Below are positions 1 to 10,764 of a stretch of DNA of 64,000 nucleotides, piece after piece. The DNA comes from Vulcanisaeta sp. JCM 16161 (lineage in GTDB: Archaea; Thermoproteota; Thermoprotei; Thermoproteales; Thermocladiaceae). Both the position numbers and the translations under genes were made by a program. Positions within the stretch are counted from its first letter, which is position 1. Each line of letters opens with the position of its first letter. The notes beneath the pieces are model-generated. The model did no database searches. It saw only the letters and a program-made list of their open reading frames with translations, and was not told the origin of the DNA. Location: positions 181,016 through 245,015 of the forward strand of contig NZ_BBDO01000005.1 of the NCBI RefSeq assembly GCF_001316285.1, read 5' to 3'.

Positions 1-2
1 TG

Positions 3-1273
3 ATTTCAACACTCGGTATTGGCGGTACTGTTGCATTATTACTGGCATTCATGCTTGGCCCATACACCAAGAGCGCGCAGGTTCCGTTTAATGACTGGTT
101 ACTCACCGCAATGACAGGCCCTACCTCAGTCTCAGCATTACTACACTCAGCAACTATGGTTGCAGCTGGTGTCTACATATTTATGAGATTGACAGAGTCA
201 TTGTACATGGCTAGTGCGTTAACGAGTGCAGGTGTTGAAATAGTTTATTTAATAACCGTGTACATAGGGCTATTAACGGCATTGTTAGGGGCGCTGTTCG
301 CGATAATGATTGATGAGAGGAAGGTTATCTTAGCAGGATCGACAATGTCCTCACTGGCTTTATGATGGGTGTGACCGCATTAACGCCATTCATACCTCAG
401 GTGATTCATGTGGGTGAGTATATCGTGCCGTTGGCGGTATTAGTCGCGTTCTCATACTTAATAGTCCATGCCCTATCAAAGGCTACGTTATTCCTGGTAA
501 GTGGGCACTTGATACATGTAACGCACACGAGGTTCAACATGGGCAATCTAGAGTTGGGTAGAAGGATGAAATTGGCCTTCTACGCAACATTAGCCGCAGC
601 TATATCCCTTGGCGGCGTGCCGCCATTAGCTGGTTACTGGATTCATGCAGCAATGGATGAGGTGGCTATGGAGACTATATCAGTGGTTGGTTACGGCGCA
701 TACGTACTAATGCTATTGGCTAGCCTGGCCTATGTTGCCTTCCTGGCGAGGTTCACATCCCTAAACTTCATTAAGGGTGAGGCGCCGCACATTCATGAGG
801 AGCATGGTAAGTATCCATTAATGGTGGCTGCCTATACAATTACGGGCACCACAGCATTAGCTGCCCTAGCAATACCCTTCGTATTAACTCCCTACGTATT
901 TATTGAGGCAGGTGTAGATCCCGTGGTTATTGCCATAGGCATTGTTTTATGGGTAATTTTCGTAGTTGCACTGATGAAGCCTAGGGTTGGTAACTTAGGA
1001 TTAATAACGAGGATTTTCGAGAGGAGGTATTATATACAAGCCTTTATGGATGTGGTTTTGGCAGGCTTAGGCTCCATACTAACGTTGGCCGCATTTTACA
1101 TCTACAGGGGCATTGATATATTCTTCAACTTCATTATACCGGATGCAACGACTGCACTATCGAGGTACATAAGAACGATGCAGAGAGGCTACTTAAGGAC
1201 TTACCTTGAGATGATTCTGGTTACGTTGGCCGTGGCGATACTGATAATATTAATAATAATTGCATTACTTTAA
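3..1273 (+). CDS. NuoL/MrpA-type proton-translocating membrane subunit (5' partial, one frameshift)
   Basis: C-terminal part of a large polytopic membrane subunit of the NuoL/ND5/Mrp antiporter family, which moves protons in complex I-like or membrane-bound hydrogenase complexes. The frame is open to the left edge, so the start lies outside the window. The family core is visible in GPYTKSAQVPFNDWL and GPTSVSALLHSATMVAAGVY, where the Lys and His lie in the proton channel. About ten hydrophobic segments follow and the protein ends in a membrane helix. The frame shifts near 352-362; one added base, probably a G in CTGG, restores SLGFMMG. Which complex it serves cannot be seen here, because no other complex I subunit is present. 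Confidence 0.85.
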
Positions 1274-1293
1274 GGTTAAAGAACCTTAAATGA

Positions 1294-2458
1294 TTACTTC
1301 TTCATTATTTGTTTTAGATATTCATTCTTAACATATAGTATCAATTTAGGTAAGTCAATGCCCATTGGACACACCTCCCTACAATTACCAGAATGCGTGC
1401 AAAGCATTGCGGCGGGGCCAGCCTCCATTATGCCTCTGGTCACCGCTGTCCATGGTATACCCATTGGTCCCGTATAAGGCGGCTTACCAAACCTCGGCCC
1501 TATTGCCCAGTAGGTTGGGCAGTGCATACTGCACCTGCCACACCTTATGCAGAGCAGTATTTCCCAAAGCACTGGATCCTTTGCGGCCTTTCTCCTCCCA
1601 TTATCCACAAGGACCATGTGGAACTCCTTAGGTCCCTGGCAGGTGAGACTCTGTACATCTCAACATCAGCCGTGCTACTCGGCCCAGCGGTTAGGTTTAC
1701 ATAGGTTGGTGGGTAAAGCCCGGCGTATGCAGCCTGTACGAGGGTCTCGATCATCGCATGGTATAGAGTCGGTACTATCTTCTCAATGCCATCATAGACT
1801 ATATGCACGGGGGGTAACACACTCGTCATCCTTATGTTACCCTCATTCTCAACAAGCAGTACAGCGCCCGTATCAGCCGCAATAGCGTTTGCGCCCGTAA
1901 TACCCACATTGGCCTTAAGGAACTTCTCCCTGAGGAACTCCCTAGCCTCTGCGCAATGGCCACCGGGTCTGGTGGGACGTCTATCCCAAGTCTCTCCTTC
2001 ATTACCTGGGCAATCCTCTCCTTGGTCATGTGCAGGGCAGGCGCCAGTATGTGGCTCGGCTCCTCATTGGCTATTTGCACCAGGAATTCGCCTAGGTCCG
2101 TCTCCCAAACCTCATTACCCAGCTTTTCCAGGTACGGTCTAAGCCCCGTCTCTGAGGCCACGTTATTCTTACTCATAACAATGACCTTACCATTACCAAC
2201 TATTCTGCCCACTATTTCCTTAGCCTCATCAGGTGTCTCGGCCAGGTAAAACCTACCGCCTATCCTCTCAACAGATTTCTTTGTTAAGTCTATGTAGTAA
2301 TCAAAGTTCCTAATTACCTCCTCCTTAGCCTTCCTAAGCTCCTTAGCTAGGTCCAACAGGTATGGATGCCTTTTTAGTATGTCGAAAACCGATGGTATGT
2401 TTGATGCCTTAGCCCTACCTATGGCTACGTCCCAATTCGGTGGTGCCAGGGACTCCAT
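1294..2458 (-). CDS. LUD-domain iron-sulfur protein (LutB/LldF-like), two frameshifts
   Basis: Iron-sulfur oxidoreductase subunit of the LutB type, linked in bacteria to lactate use; the archaeal substrate is unknown. The N-terminal two thirds form the LUD domain (NNVASETG, then [14 protein letters not shown]). The C-terminal third carries two ferredoxin-like clusters: [12 protein letters not shown], and a second set [12 protein letters not shown] in which one Cys spacing is unusual. I place the start at the ATG at 2458, because a TATA box lies 27 nt upstream; a longer frame starts at 2506. Frame breaks near 1910-1940 and 1615 are each fixed by one base. The AIR-synthase-like gene lies upstream on the same strand. 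Confidence 0.8.
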
Positions 2459-2480
2459 ATAATTATCGCTGGTTATCATA

Positions 2481-2488
2481 TATTTAAA
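2481..2488 (-). promoter_or_regulatory. TATA box of the LUD gene
   Basis: TTTAAATA on the minus strand is centred 27 nt before the ATG at 2458, the usual spacing for a leaderless archaeal transcript. It sits inside the longer open frame, and so argues for the shorter start. Confidence 0.6.
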
Positions 2489-2509
2489 TGTGAAATCTAA
2501 CAGCATGCA

Positions 2510-3507
2510 TTACTTACCGTACTTTAAATGCCACAGTCTCATAACGTCATCCTCAATAAACCCATGAACCTCTCCCAACACCCTCCCATTACTGAGTAGG
2601 TCAATACCTGGCTCGCCATTTATAGTCTCACCAATCACCGAATAATTAATGCCTAACCTATCCAATCTACTTATAGCAACCTGCGCCTTCTCCCTCGGAA
2701 CAGTGGCTATCAACATGCCAGAGCTCAGGGATTTAAGCGGATCAATGCCCAGCACGTTGAATATCTGGCTTGTCTCTGGCAATATCGGTATCTTATCCAC
2801 GTTAATTCTCAATCGCACATTGCTAGCTTCAGCAACCTCAAGTAATCCCTGAAGTAAACCGCCCTCCGTTGGGTCGTGCATCGAGGTCACAACATCGGCA
2901 AGCTCGAGTGCCTCCCTAACAACGCTAATCTCCCTTAACAAACCTCTCGATCTATCAATAACCTCCCTAGAAACACCCCTACTCATTAGCTCATCTTCAA
3001 AATCACTGGCTAATACTGCCGTTCCCTCCAAGGCCACGTATTTAGTCACGAGTACTAAATCGCCTGGCCTGCGCCCGACGTGGTTACGTAATGATTCCCA
3101 ATGCCTATGGCCGTGGTTGACGCAATAACCCTATCAAGGCCTGGCGTATACTCAGTATGACCACCAATCAGTGAACCGCCCAACTCGGTGAGTGCTTTAT
3201 TAACGTCGGTCATTATCGTCCTAATACCGTCTTCACCAACATCGCGCGGCAGTAATAGGGTCAGGAGAAACCACCTCGGCTTAATACCCCTAACCGCTAT
3301 GTCGTTTGCCACGATATTTATCGCCAACCAACCAATGCCCTCAACAGCGCCCGTTATCGGGTCTGTATGCACCGCCAAGTACTTATCACCAACCCTAACT
3401 ATCGCCGCATCCTCACCAACCCTAGGCCCAATAATTACGTCATCGTCCTTGACACCCAAGTTCGTAAAAATAACCCTCCTCAAAAATTCATTACTAAGTT
3501 TAACCAT
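2510..3507 (-). CDS. AIR synthase-related protein (HypE/ThiL-like), one frameshift
   Basis: Member of the PurM/HypE/ThiL/SelD ATP-binding superfamily. The N-terminal half shows GPRVGEDAAIV, the nucleotide and metal binding Asp region, then HTDPITGA and IGGHTEY. The C-terminal half has MHDPTEGGLLQGL, typical of archaeal HypE-like proteins. About 333 residues once the break near 3050 is repaired with one base. HypE makes the cyanide ligand of [NiFe] hydrogenases, but these archaeal paralogues often occur without hydrogenase genes, so the exact role is open. A minus-strand TATA-like ACTTAAATG lies about 25 nt upstream of the ATG at 3507. Confidence 0.75.
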
Positions 3508-3557
3508 TACTTAAGGCTCGCATTTAAGGTCATTTAAGTGTTCAGGTTAAGGTAAGG

Positions 3558-3565
3558 TTAATATA
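3558..3565 (+). promoter_or_regulatory. TATA box of ilvA
   Basis: TTAATATA is centred 27 nt upstream of the ATG at 3589, which implies a leaderless ilvA-ridA transcript. Confidence 0.5.
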
Positions 3566-3588
3566 GATAACCAACGTATTAACTAGGT

Positions 3589-4827
3589 ATGGTGACACCA
3601 CGTGAAATATATGAAAGATCCCTTGAGGCTCTTAAGGTTATTAAGGAGGCCCAGGCTAAGGGTCTCATACATAGAACACCATTAATAAGGTCTGAGACCT
3701 TAAGTAATATAGCTGGTGCAAATATCTGGTTGAAGTTGGAGGCTCTCCAAAAAACAGGATCATTTAAGGTTAGGGGCGCCTATTTTGCAATTAGCAATAT
3801 CGTTAATAAGCTCGGTGTTAAGCACGTGATTACGGCATCCGCGGGAAACCACGCACAAGGTGTCGCATACTCGGCGAGTCTCGTTGGTATTAAGGCGACG
3901 GTGGTCATGCCCCAGTACACGCCATGGATTAAGATAGCCAGGACCAAGAGGTATGGAGCTGATGTTATCCTTCACGGTGAATCCTACAGTGAGGCTGAGG
4001 AATACGCAACTAAGTTGGCTAGGGATTTAGGTGCGTATTACGTCCATGCGTACAATGACCCCGACGTGATAGCTGGACAGGGTACGATAGGCTTTGAGAT
4101 ACTCGAGGATCTTAAGGATGTTGACTACGTAATAGTACCTGTCGGTGGTGGTGGACTAATATCAGGAATAGCCTCTGTAATAAAGACGGTGAACCCTAAG
4201 GCGAAGGTCATTGGTGTTCAATCGGATGGCGCTCCAGGAGCGTACTTAAGCCTAAAGAGTGGCAGGATAGTTACGATAGAGAAGGTGGACACGATAGCTG
4301 ATGGTATAGCCGTTAAGAAGATTGGTGATTTAACGTTTAAACTAATGAGTGAGTTACTTGATGATATAGTGTTGGTTAATGATCTTGAAATTTCCAAGGC
4401 CATATTAATAATAGCGGAAAGCGTTAAGGTAATCGCCGAAGGCGCAGGCGCGGTTGCAGTTGCTGCATTAATGAGTGGTAAGGTTAAGGTTAGTGGTAAT
4501 GTTGTGGCTGTGGTTAGTGGTGGTAATATAGATATGAATATGTTATTTAGGGTAATAAGCAAGGCCCTGGCCTTAGAGGGTAGGATTGTGAAGATAAGTG
4601 GCTTATTGCCGGATAGGCCTGGAATGCTTGGTAAGGTGACATCGGCATTAGGCGAGCTGGGGGTTAACATACTCGATGTTTTTCATGAGAGGTTTGACCC
4701 AACAATAACGCCAGGTTATGCTGAAGTATCATTCATTGTGGAATTGCCTCCTGAGGAGGATGCCGCGAATAAGGTGATTAAGAGACTTAGGGAGCTTGGC
4801 TTCAATTTCAGTATTGAGAAGCCGTAA
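3589..4827 (+). CDS. ilvA: Threonine dehydratase with C-terminal ACT domain
   Basis: PLP-dependent enzyme that converts threonine (or serine) to 2-oxobutanoate and ammonia. The PLP lysine is K60 in KTGSFKVRGA. SAGNHAQG binds the substrate and the glycine loop VGGGGL (185-190) holds the PLP phosphate. From about residue 335 an ACT domain follows (GLLPDRPGMLGKV), the usual amino-acid sensing module of the short TdcB/IlvA type. The 412 residues are uninterrupted, which is notable in this window. The ridA gene follows after 32 nt and removes the reactive enamine made by this enzyme, so the two form a functional operon. Confidence 0.95.
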   Translation: MVTPREIYERSLEALKVIKEAQAKGLIHRTPLIRSETLSNIAGANIWLKLEALQKTGSFKVRGAYFAISNIVNKLGVKHVITASAGNHAQGVAYSASLVGIKATVVMPQYTPWIKIARTKRYGADVILHGESYSEAEEYATKLARDLGAYYVHAYNDPDVIAGQGTIGFEILEDLKDVDYVIVPVGGGGLISGIASVIKTVNPKAKVIGVQSDGAPGAYLSLKSGRIVTIEKVDTIADGIAVKKIGDLTFKLMSELLDDIVLVNDLEISKAILIIAESVKVIAEGAGAVAVAALMSGKVKVSGNVVAVVSGGNIDMNMLFRVISKALALEGRIVKISGLLPDRPGMLGKVTSALGELGVNILDVFHERFDPTITPGYAEVSFIVELPPEEDAANKVIKRLRELGFNFSIEKP

Positions 4828-4859
4828 TGCTTTAAAGTACGTAGCTCTATTCCCTAATA

Positions 4860-5243
4860 ATGCCCAGGACAGTAGTATTCACGGAGAGGGCGCCCAAACC
4901 AATAGGTCCTTACTCACAGGCTGTGAAGGTCGGTAATACATTATTTGTTAGCGGTCAAATACCCATTGATCCATCTACAGGGCAATTAGTTAAGGGTGGT
5001 GTTAAGGAGCAGACCGAGAGGGTTCTCGAGAATATTAAGGCCATTCTAGAGACCGCTGGATACTCACTGGGTGACGTGGCCTGGGTTTTCGTGGCACTTA
5101 AAGACCTAAGTAGGTTCTCGGAGTTTAATGAGGTTTATTCAAGGTACTTTAAGGAGAATCCACCTGCACGCATCACCGTTGAGGTAAGCAACTTACCCGG
5201 TGGCGCCCTGGTGGAGATATCTGTTATAGCCATTAAGGATTAG
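4860..5243 (+). CDS. ridA: RidA family 2-iminobutanoate/enamine deaminase
   Basis: Small trimeric deaminase of the RidA/YjgF/UK114 family. It hydrolyses the enamine and imine intermediates released by PLP enzymes such as threonine dehydratase. The N-terminus [12 protein letters not shown], the SGQIPIDP loop and the C-terminal PPARITVEV with its catalytic Arg are all present. The 127 residues match the family length. It lies 32 nt behind ilvA on the same strand, so substrate supply and detoxification are coupled. Confidence 0.95.
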   Translation: MPRTVVFTERAPKPIGPYSQAVKVGNTLFVSGQIPIDPSTGQLVKGGVKEQTERVLENIKAILETAGYSLGDVAWVFVALKDLSRFSEFNEVYSRYFKENPPARITVEVSNLPGGALVEISVIAIKD

Positions 5244-5299
5244 GTGGATTTAGATTAAATCACAATTATCATGATTTATACGCTATTCTTATTAATGGC

Positions 5300-6034
5300 T
5301 TGGTAATTAACTGGCGTTGCTTGGCAAGTAACCTAGTGATTAGGTTTAATAGGGATTATGTAACGGTCTCCGAAATAGCCCAGCAACTATACTGCGAGTA
5401 TAAATTGCATCTATCAATAATTGAGGGCAAGGTTCAAACGCCAGCCATGGAAATGGGAATAATAATACACGATGAGGTATTCAGGGGAAGGAGGGTTAAT
5501 GAGGAGGAGTTCGTGAATGCCGTTAGGAATAACGAGGTTGTGATCGCAACATTACCATTAATTGCCAATATAGGTGGAGTTAATATAATCGGTATACCGG
5601 ATGCCGTGGTATTCGTAAAGGGTTTTGCCAAGGCAGTCATTGAATTGAAAACAAGTAATAGGTGGTTAGATAGATTATTTGATAGTGAGTACGTACAGGC
5701 GCAGTTATATGCGTACTTAATTAACAAACTGGGCCTGGGCATTGATCCTCTCGTCATGGTAGTGAAGGTAAAGCGTGATGTGGGCATTACGGAGAGGCTG
5801 CGCAGGAACATATTCTCCACCGCAATTAAGTACTTAATGAATGCCGTGGAATTACCTGCCAAGGTTAGGTTCAGGGACTTCACAATATATATCAATGGGT
5901 TTGATAGATCAATAGAAATGCACCTTAGGTGGGCCCTTGATTATTGGTTAATGCGTAGGGAACCCAGGGCCGTTCCATCGTTTGGCAAGTGCGCCGTGTG
6001 CGAGTTTAATGATAGGTGCCCATTTAGTTTATAA
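5300..6034 (+). CDS. Cas4/RecB-like PD-(D/E)XK nuclease with Fe-S cysteines
   Basis: Predicted DNA exonuclease of the Cas4/RecB type. The nuclease core is visible: H57 in IIIHDEV, D101 in GIPDAVV, E115 and K117 in VIELKTS, and the QAQLYAYLI motif. One Cys near the N-terminus (C32 in YCEYKL) and three at the end (KCAVCEFNDRC) should hold a 4Fe-4S cluster. No CRISPR repeats or other cas genes were seen, so this is probably a free-standing Cas4-like repair or processing nuclease. The start is uncertain: TTG 5300 is used here, and GTG 5336 is an alternative. The frame is intact. Confidence 0.8.
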   Translation: MVINWRCLASNLVIRFNRDYVTVSEIAQQLYCEYKLHLSIIEGKVQTPAMEMGIIIHDEVFRGRRVNEEEFVNAVRNNEVVIATLPLIANIGGVNIIGIPDAVVFVKGFAKAVIELKTSNRWLDRLFDSEYVQAQLYAYLINKLGLGIDPLVMVVKVKRDVGITERLRRNIFSTAIKYLMNAVELPAKVRFRDFTIYINGFDRSIEMHLRWALDYWLMRREPRAVPSFGKCAVCEFNDRCPFSL

Positions 6035-6065
6035 CCCTAGTACGGTGAACGCCTAATGAATTACT

Positions 6066-6528
6066 TCACTCCTCAGTAACTTCGTTGTACCTTTGGACTC
6101 GTTTCAGGTTCATGCGCCTCAGCATTGACAAGACCTGGTCAATGTATTTATTCACCTCACCTTCACTCAGCCTCTATCCTTAATTATCACATCCATAACC
6201 TTGGCATAGCTCTTGTACTCCTCATTTAATTTTCTCCAGGGTATACCCTTCAAAGAATTCATCAACTCCTCATTAATTGGCAATAACCTCTTAACCATTA
6301 GGAATGAAATTATTGGATAACCAACATAACCCCTATGTACTGTTCCATTATCTGTACTATCAACCTCCCTCCTAGATACATCCACATAGACCTTATACAC
6401 CTCGTACCATCTGAGGACCTAACCACAGCCTCCTTATCATTAATTACCTCAACCCTACCATCGGCGAGTGCTCCAAGGGCCTCAAGGACCTTAATCCTGG
6501 GTGGCATTCTTAAATATGTGGAACTCAC
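6066..6528 (-). CDS. Hypothetical protein, two frameshifts
   Basis: Not recognised. Three consecutive reading segments join into one protein of about 155 residues when one base is added near 6400 and another near 6172. The N-terminal part (RIKVLEALGALADGRVEVI) looks like a small alpha/beta fold and the C-terminal part is charged and helical. No catalytic motif, signal peptide or membrane segment is evident. It is divergent from moeA, sharing an AT-rich 85 nt spacer. Confidence 0.5.
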
Positions 6529-6612
6529 ATAATTAATTATATCACCCTTATTTTTAAGTCATTTTAATAATCTGATTAAAGTTAAATGGCATAACAGCAC
6601 TGGAGCTTTAGC

Positions 6613-7873
6613 ATGGGGTTTAAGGAGACGAAGACCATTGATCAGGTACTTAATGAGGCCATTAAGTACATCAGGCATGTACCCAGGGTAATCGAGGTAA
6701 ACTTAAGTGAGGCACTTAATAAGTACATTGCCGAGGATGTAACGGCAAGGTTTGATGTACCTGGATTTAACAGGTCGGCCGTTGATGGATATGCCGTGAG
6801 GAGCGCGGACACATTTGGCGCATCACCAACGAACCCAATAATGCTTAGGGTTATTGGCTTTATGGCCGTTGGTGATGAGCCAGGTAAGTACTCACTAAAC
6901 CCAGGTGAGGCTGTCGAGATAAGCACAGGTGCGCCATTACCCATTAATGCGGATGCCGTGGTTATGTATGAAGATACACGTAGGTCCGGCGATTACGTTG
7001 AGGTGCTAAGGCCCGTACCACCCATGGGCAATGTATCAAGGAAGGGGGAGGATGTTAGGGCAAATGAGGTAATGTATAGGAAGGGTATGAAGATACTTCC
7101 TTGGGATTTAGGCGTGTTAGCATCAATGGGTATTTATAGGGTTAGGGTATTCTCACCGAGAGTTGCGATAATAAGTACGGGCAATGAGCTTATAGAGGTA
7201 ACGGATGTACCAACTAGTGGACCACCACCCGGTAAGGTAATTAATAGTTCCAGGTTCGTGATTGAGGGGTTGCTTAAATCCCTTGGTTGTGAGCCCAATT
7301 ACTTAGGTATCGTGGGTGATAATGAGGATGAGATAGCAAAGGTCGTAAGCGACGCCCTTAAGGATTATGACGCGGTCATTACGACGGGCGGCGTGTCTGT
7401 GGGTAAGGTTGATTACACTATAAGGGCCGTGTCGAGATTAAACCCTGAGTATTTAAATCATGGTCTTTCAATCAGCCTGGAAGGCCTAATAGCATTGCTG
7501 TGGTTAGCGGTAAGCCGGTATTCATGCTTAGCGGCTTTCCCGTGGCCGCGGCCACGGGGTTTGACGTGTTAGTACGACCCATATTGCTTCACATGATGGG
7601 CGCTATTGATGATCCTAAGCCGGTCGTTAAGGGCGTATTAACTAGGAGGGTTTCAACGCCCGTTAATACCAGGTCCTCGTTAGGGTTAGGGCTTACCTAG
7701 GGAGGGATGGTAAGGTATATGTTGAGCCATTGGCGTTGACGGGTAGTGGCATACTCAGTACTTTAGTTAGGGGTAATGGTATCCTCGTAGTGCCTGAGAA
7801 TAGGGAGGGTTTTGATGAGGGTGATGAGGTTGAGGTCGTGTTAATAAGGTCGTTATTCATGGAAGGTCCGTAA
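6613..7873 (+). CDS. moeA: Molybdopterin molybdenumtransferase MoeA, two frameshifts
   Basis: Inserts molybdate or tungstate into adenylylated molybdopterin. It has the MoeA order: domain with RSAVDGYAVR and EISTGAPLP, the MPT-binding TTGGVSVGKVDYT near residue 258, and a C-terminal beta domain ending at 7873. About 420 residues, normal for MoeA. Breaks near 7473 (one base restores QPGRPNSIAVVSGKP) and near 7680 (one G restores GVRAYLGRDG) are the only faults. No other molybdenum cofactor genes lie in the window. Confidence 0.9.
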
Positions 7874-7921
7874 TAAAGATAACTTTTTAACCTACCCATT
7901 TAGTCCTTCCTCTTAGAGACG

Positions 7922-8383
7922 ATGTCATCTTCTATTCCTGAATATTTGAGGCAGTCAGTTAAGGTTAAGGAGACGGTTGATGGGGTAGAGATTAACTCAT
8001 TTAAGGTGCCACCGCACAAGTTCTTTGTTAATGAGGAAATAACATACCTAACATTACCCCTCAATGTCGATGATAAGGTAATCATAAATAAGATAAATGA
8101 GTTAAAGCTTGGGAGAAAGACTATCGAGAAATTATACGCGATAAGGCTGGATACAGAGCCGTGGCAGTACAGCGAACTTGAGCTACCAGACCTACTTAAT
8201 AATGAGGTTGATGGCACGTCAATGGAGGGTAAGGGTAACGTCGTATACTCAGCCTATATTCACGTGAATGGCATTAAAAACTTCCTTAAAATAATAGCGT
8301 TTAAGTACGTAAGTTATGTGGAAGTGGACATAGTAAGGCTTGCCGGTTATAAGGGCATTGTTAGGTACCTCATACACTTCTAG
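7922..8383 (+). CDS. Hypothetical protein, 153 aa
   Basis: Not recognised. One uninterrupted frame of 153 residues beginning with ATG about 50 nt after moeA on the same strand. It is rich in charged residues and alternates beta-like stretches such as VVYSAYIHVNG with helical ones. No membrane segments, cysteines or nucleotide motifs are seen. Codon use matches the neighbours, so it is probably a real cytoplasmic protein. Confidence 0.55.
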   Translation: MSSSIPEYLRQSVKVKETVDGVEINSFKVPPHKFFVNEEITYLTLPLNVDDKVIINKINELKLGRKTIEKLYAIRLDTEPWQYSELELPDLLNNEVDGTSMEGKGNVVYSAYIHVNGIKNFLKIIAFKYVSYVEVDIVRLAGYKGIVRYLIHF

Positions 8384-8408
8384 AGTAAGTAAGTGAGATA
8401 TTACGAGG

Positions 8409-9824
8409 TTAGTATTGTACGTCCTCAGCCTGAGGATTTAAATCAATGTTAAATGCCATGCCGAACCTCCTCTTTGTCTGAACCCTCAATTTATTTACAG
8501 CCGCCATGGCGTACTCAAGGAATTGATCCTCACCAAAATCAGCATACTCATGAGCAAGCCAAAGCAACTTATTATAATGTATTGGGTCCCTATACATATT
8601 CATTAGTAAATTTATGTGGTCATTAATGTCAACCTTATCATAAAATAGTTTCCAGGGAACTCCCTGATTAAACATTGGCCAGTCATAGTACGGAATCTCC
8701 ACAGTAAGTGGTGTATCACTTTCATGGAATTTAACGTACATCATCACTATTCTTGGGAAGTTCATTAATACCCTCCTGACCCTATTCAATTCATCATTTA
8801 TATCCAGGTTCCCATAATCATCAACAGCCCTCAATCCCTCACTATCCTCAATTCTATCCCTGATGAACCTCAGGAGGTTGTCCAATTGAATTAATGATTT
8901 ATGGTTTAGGTACGCATCCATGGCTCCAATTAACAACTTCCTAGTCACGCCGACCCTGATACCCTGCATCTTCGCTAACTCCTCAAGAAGCATAACATCA
9001 GATATTGACTGACTAAGGGCGGTCCTAATGCCAATCCTTATCAAGTCCCTATGAGCGCCATTGTAACTCCGTGCCAACTCTATTAACTTACTCCTATAAT
9101 TCCTGATCCAGACAATGCTATACCAATCAATACCCCTATTAAGTATGTCAAGCAACTCCTTACTGACATTAATAAATGGCACGTCGCTGAGTATTATCTC
9201 CTTAAGAGCCTTAAACAATATGTAGTCCTTAAAGATCTTCAACTTTGAGTCCTTAGCCACAAAAACCACATTAACATTAAGCTCCCTGGCCCTATCAAGC
9301 ACATTGTATAGGCTCTCCAAAGTCCTTATGACCTCGGGCACGTAGTAAAGATCCAGGAAACCCTTCGTTAGTATTAACTCATGTATTAACGCAGTAATCT
9401 TAGCGTACAAACTACCATCTAGTAATAGGAAATCATATTTACCACTCTCCATTGCTCTCAACGCAACCTCACTCTCTATATATGACAGTAACACCCATTT
9501 AATGGCTGGCGTGAATACGGGAACCCAATTAACAATGACATCCCTTATTGGTTGCTCACCGATATTATTAACCGCGATAGCCCTCGCAATAACAATGGCA
9601 CTCCCATCCCTAAGCTCAAGCTCCCTAACACCTCCATCAACCGCCGTCACCCTAACATCGCTGGACTTATTAGTTGTTAGGAGTGGTTTCCAGAGATCCT
9701 TAACATCACCTGCATCAACTATCTTACTTAATATACCATGCATTGCATTGGCTTTCCTTAATCCATGGTCACTACTCAGCTCCATTAATCGCCTATAATA
9801 AATATCATAGAATATGTCAGCCAC
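8409..9824 (-). CDS. nurA: NurA-domain 5'-3' nuclease
   Basis: NurA nuclease, which resects DNA ends together with the HerA helicase in archaeal recombination. The metal-binding motifs are visible: D63 in TAVDGGVRE and D136 in FLLLDGSLY, then VVFVAKDSK further on. At 471 residues it is a long but complete member. The start is the GTG at 9824; a TATA-like element lies about 26 nt upstream. HerA, Mre11 and Rad50 are not adjacent. An 18-bp palindrome lies directly in front of the start codon. Confidence 0.85.
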   Translation of the reverse strand: MADIFYDIYYRRLMELSSDHGLRKANAMHGILSKIVDAGDVKDLWKPLLTTNKSSDVRVTAVDGGVRELELRDGSAIVIARAIAVNNIGEQPIRDVIVNWVPVFTPAIKWVLLSYIESEVALRAMESGKYDFLLLDGSLYAKITALIHELILTKGFLDLYYVPEVIRTLESLYNVLDRARELNVNVVFVAKDSKLKIFKDYILFKALKEIILSDVPFINVSKELLDILNRGIDWYSIVWIRNYRSKLIELARSYNGAHRDLIRIGIRTALSQSISDVMLLEELAKMQGIRVGVTRKLLIGAMDAYLNHKSLIQLDNLLRFIRDRIEDSEGLRAVDDYGNLDINDELNRVRRVLMNFPRIVMMYVKFHESDTPLTVEIPYYDWPMFNQGVPWKLFYDKVDINDHINLLMNMYRDPIHYNKLLWLAHEYADFGEDQFLEYAMAAVNKLRVQTKRRFGMAFNIDLNPQAEDVQY

Positions 9825-9842
9825 TGAGCCATTAATGGCTCA
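9825..9842. promoter_or_regulatory. Perfect 18-bp palindrome abutting the nurA start codon
   Basis: TGAGCCATTAATGGCTCA is a perfect palindrome that ends at the base next to the GTG of nurA and lies between its TATA-like element and the start. In a leaderless gene this covers the transcription start, so it could be a repressor operator. That it is bound by a protein is inference. Confidence 0.4.
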
Positions 9843-9959
9843 ACGCTATAATAGTTTTCGCTTACCCAAGTACTGCTGGGTTCAGCGTTAGTTTTAGAGC
9901 ACTATGCAGTAGGTAAATATTTATTAATAAGGTCTGTGCGGGGCACCTGGTAATTAATT

Positions 9960-10707
9960 ATGAATTTAAAGTACGTGGCAGTTGCCGTGGTTGTAATAGC
10001 CGTGGCAATAATAGGCGTAGTTCTTGCATTGCGTATGTTTTATAAGCCAATGGGGCCTACGTTCAATGAGTTATTCGCATATGCAAGTAATAATACTTAT
10101 ACGGCCAATTATAATTATTACATCTACTCGAACATAGCTGGGCAGGTAAGTACTGAGGATTACCTCTTCACGTATAGTCAGAGGGGCTTACGGATAGTAC
10201 ATAGTCGTCACAACAACGAGCGCTCCACAAATGAGTCTATACATAGTAACTACCAAATTAAGTAATGGCACCATAATACAATGCATAGCCGAGCCCCTAT
10301 ACGCGGGTTGTTCCTCCACCAACCAAACATTCAATTTAGTATACTTAGCACTCCCCATAGTTAATGCATCATCATTTACATTAATTGGTGAACAGAAAAT
10401 ACTTGGTTACAACGCCTACTGCTACGTATCGAGGAACACGACAATGCTGGGTAACGTGATGCCCAGTGCCGTACAGGCAGGCCTTGGTTCGGTACCCGTA
10501 AACGTAACGAGTGAGGTGTGCATGACGCAGGATGGCGTACCACTCCTAATAAGGCTGAGCGTGTTCACCACACTGAGTATAAGTGGGTATTCAGCGCCAA
10601 TAAATATAACCCAGTCATTGCAAGCCATTAATGTTGAGGACGGCACTTACCTTAGTGGTAACGCCACGGCATTACTTAAGTCTCTAGGCGTTAATGAGAC
10701 AGGATGA
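9960..10707 (+). CDS. Membrane-anchored extracytoplasmic protein with paired cysteines (one frameshift)
   Basis: Function unknown. An N-terminal membrane helix (about residues 5-28, VAVAVVVIAVAIIG) is followed by an Asn, Thr and Tyr rich outer domain, typical of crenarchaeal cell-surface proteins. Four cysteines occur as CIAEPLYAGC, then YCY and EVC followed by DGVP. The same order is found in the protein at 37897-38664, so the two look like paralogues. The frame changes near 10190-10205 by a net +1 base or two missing bases. Confidence 0.6.
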
Positions 10708-10764
10708 AAAATTTAATGCGAGGCGCCATTAGTTTAAAAATAGGTGTTTATTAATCGTGATGCC

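Noticed and set aside
1365..1885. Plus-strand ORFs with several cysteines over the LUD gene
   Set aside because: They are antisense shadows of the iron-sulfur domain on the minus strand.
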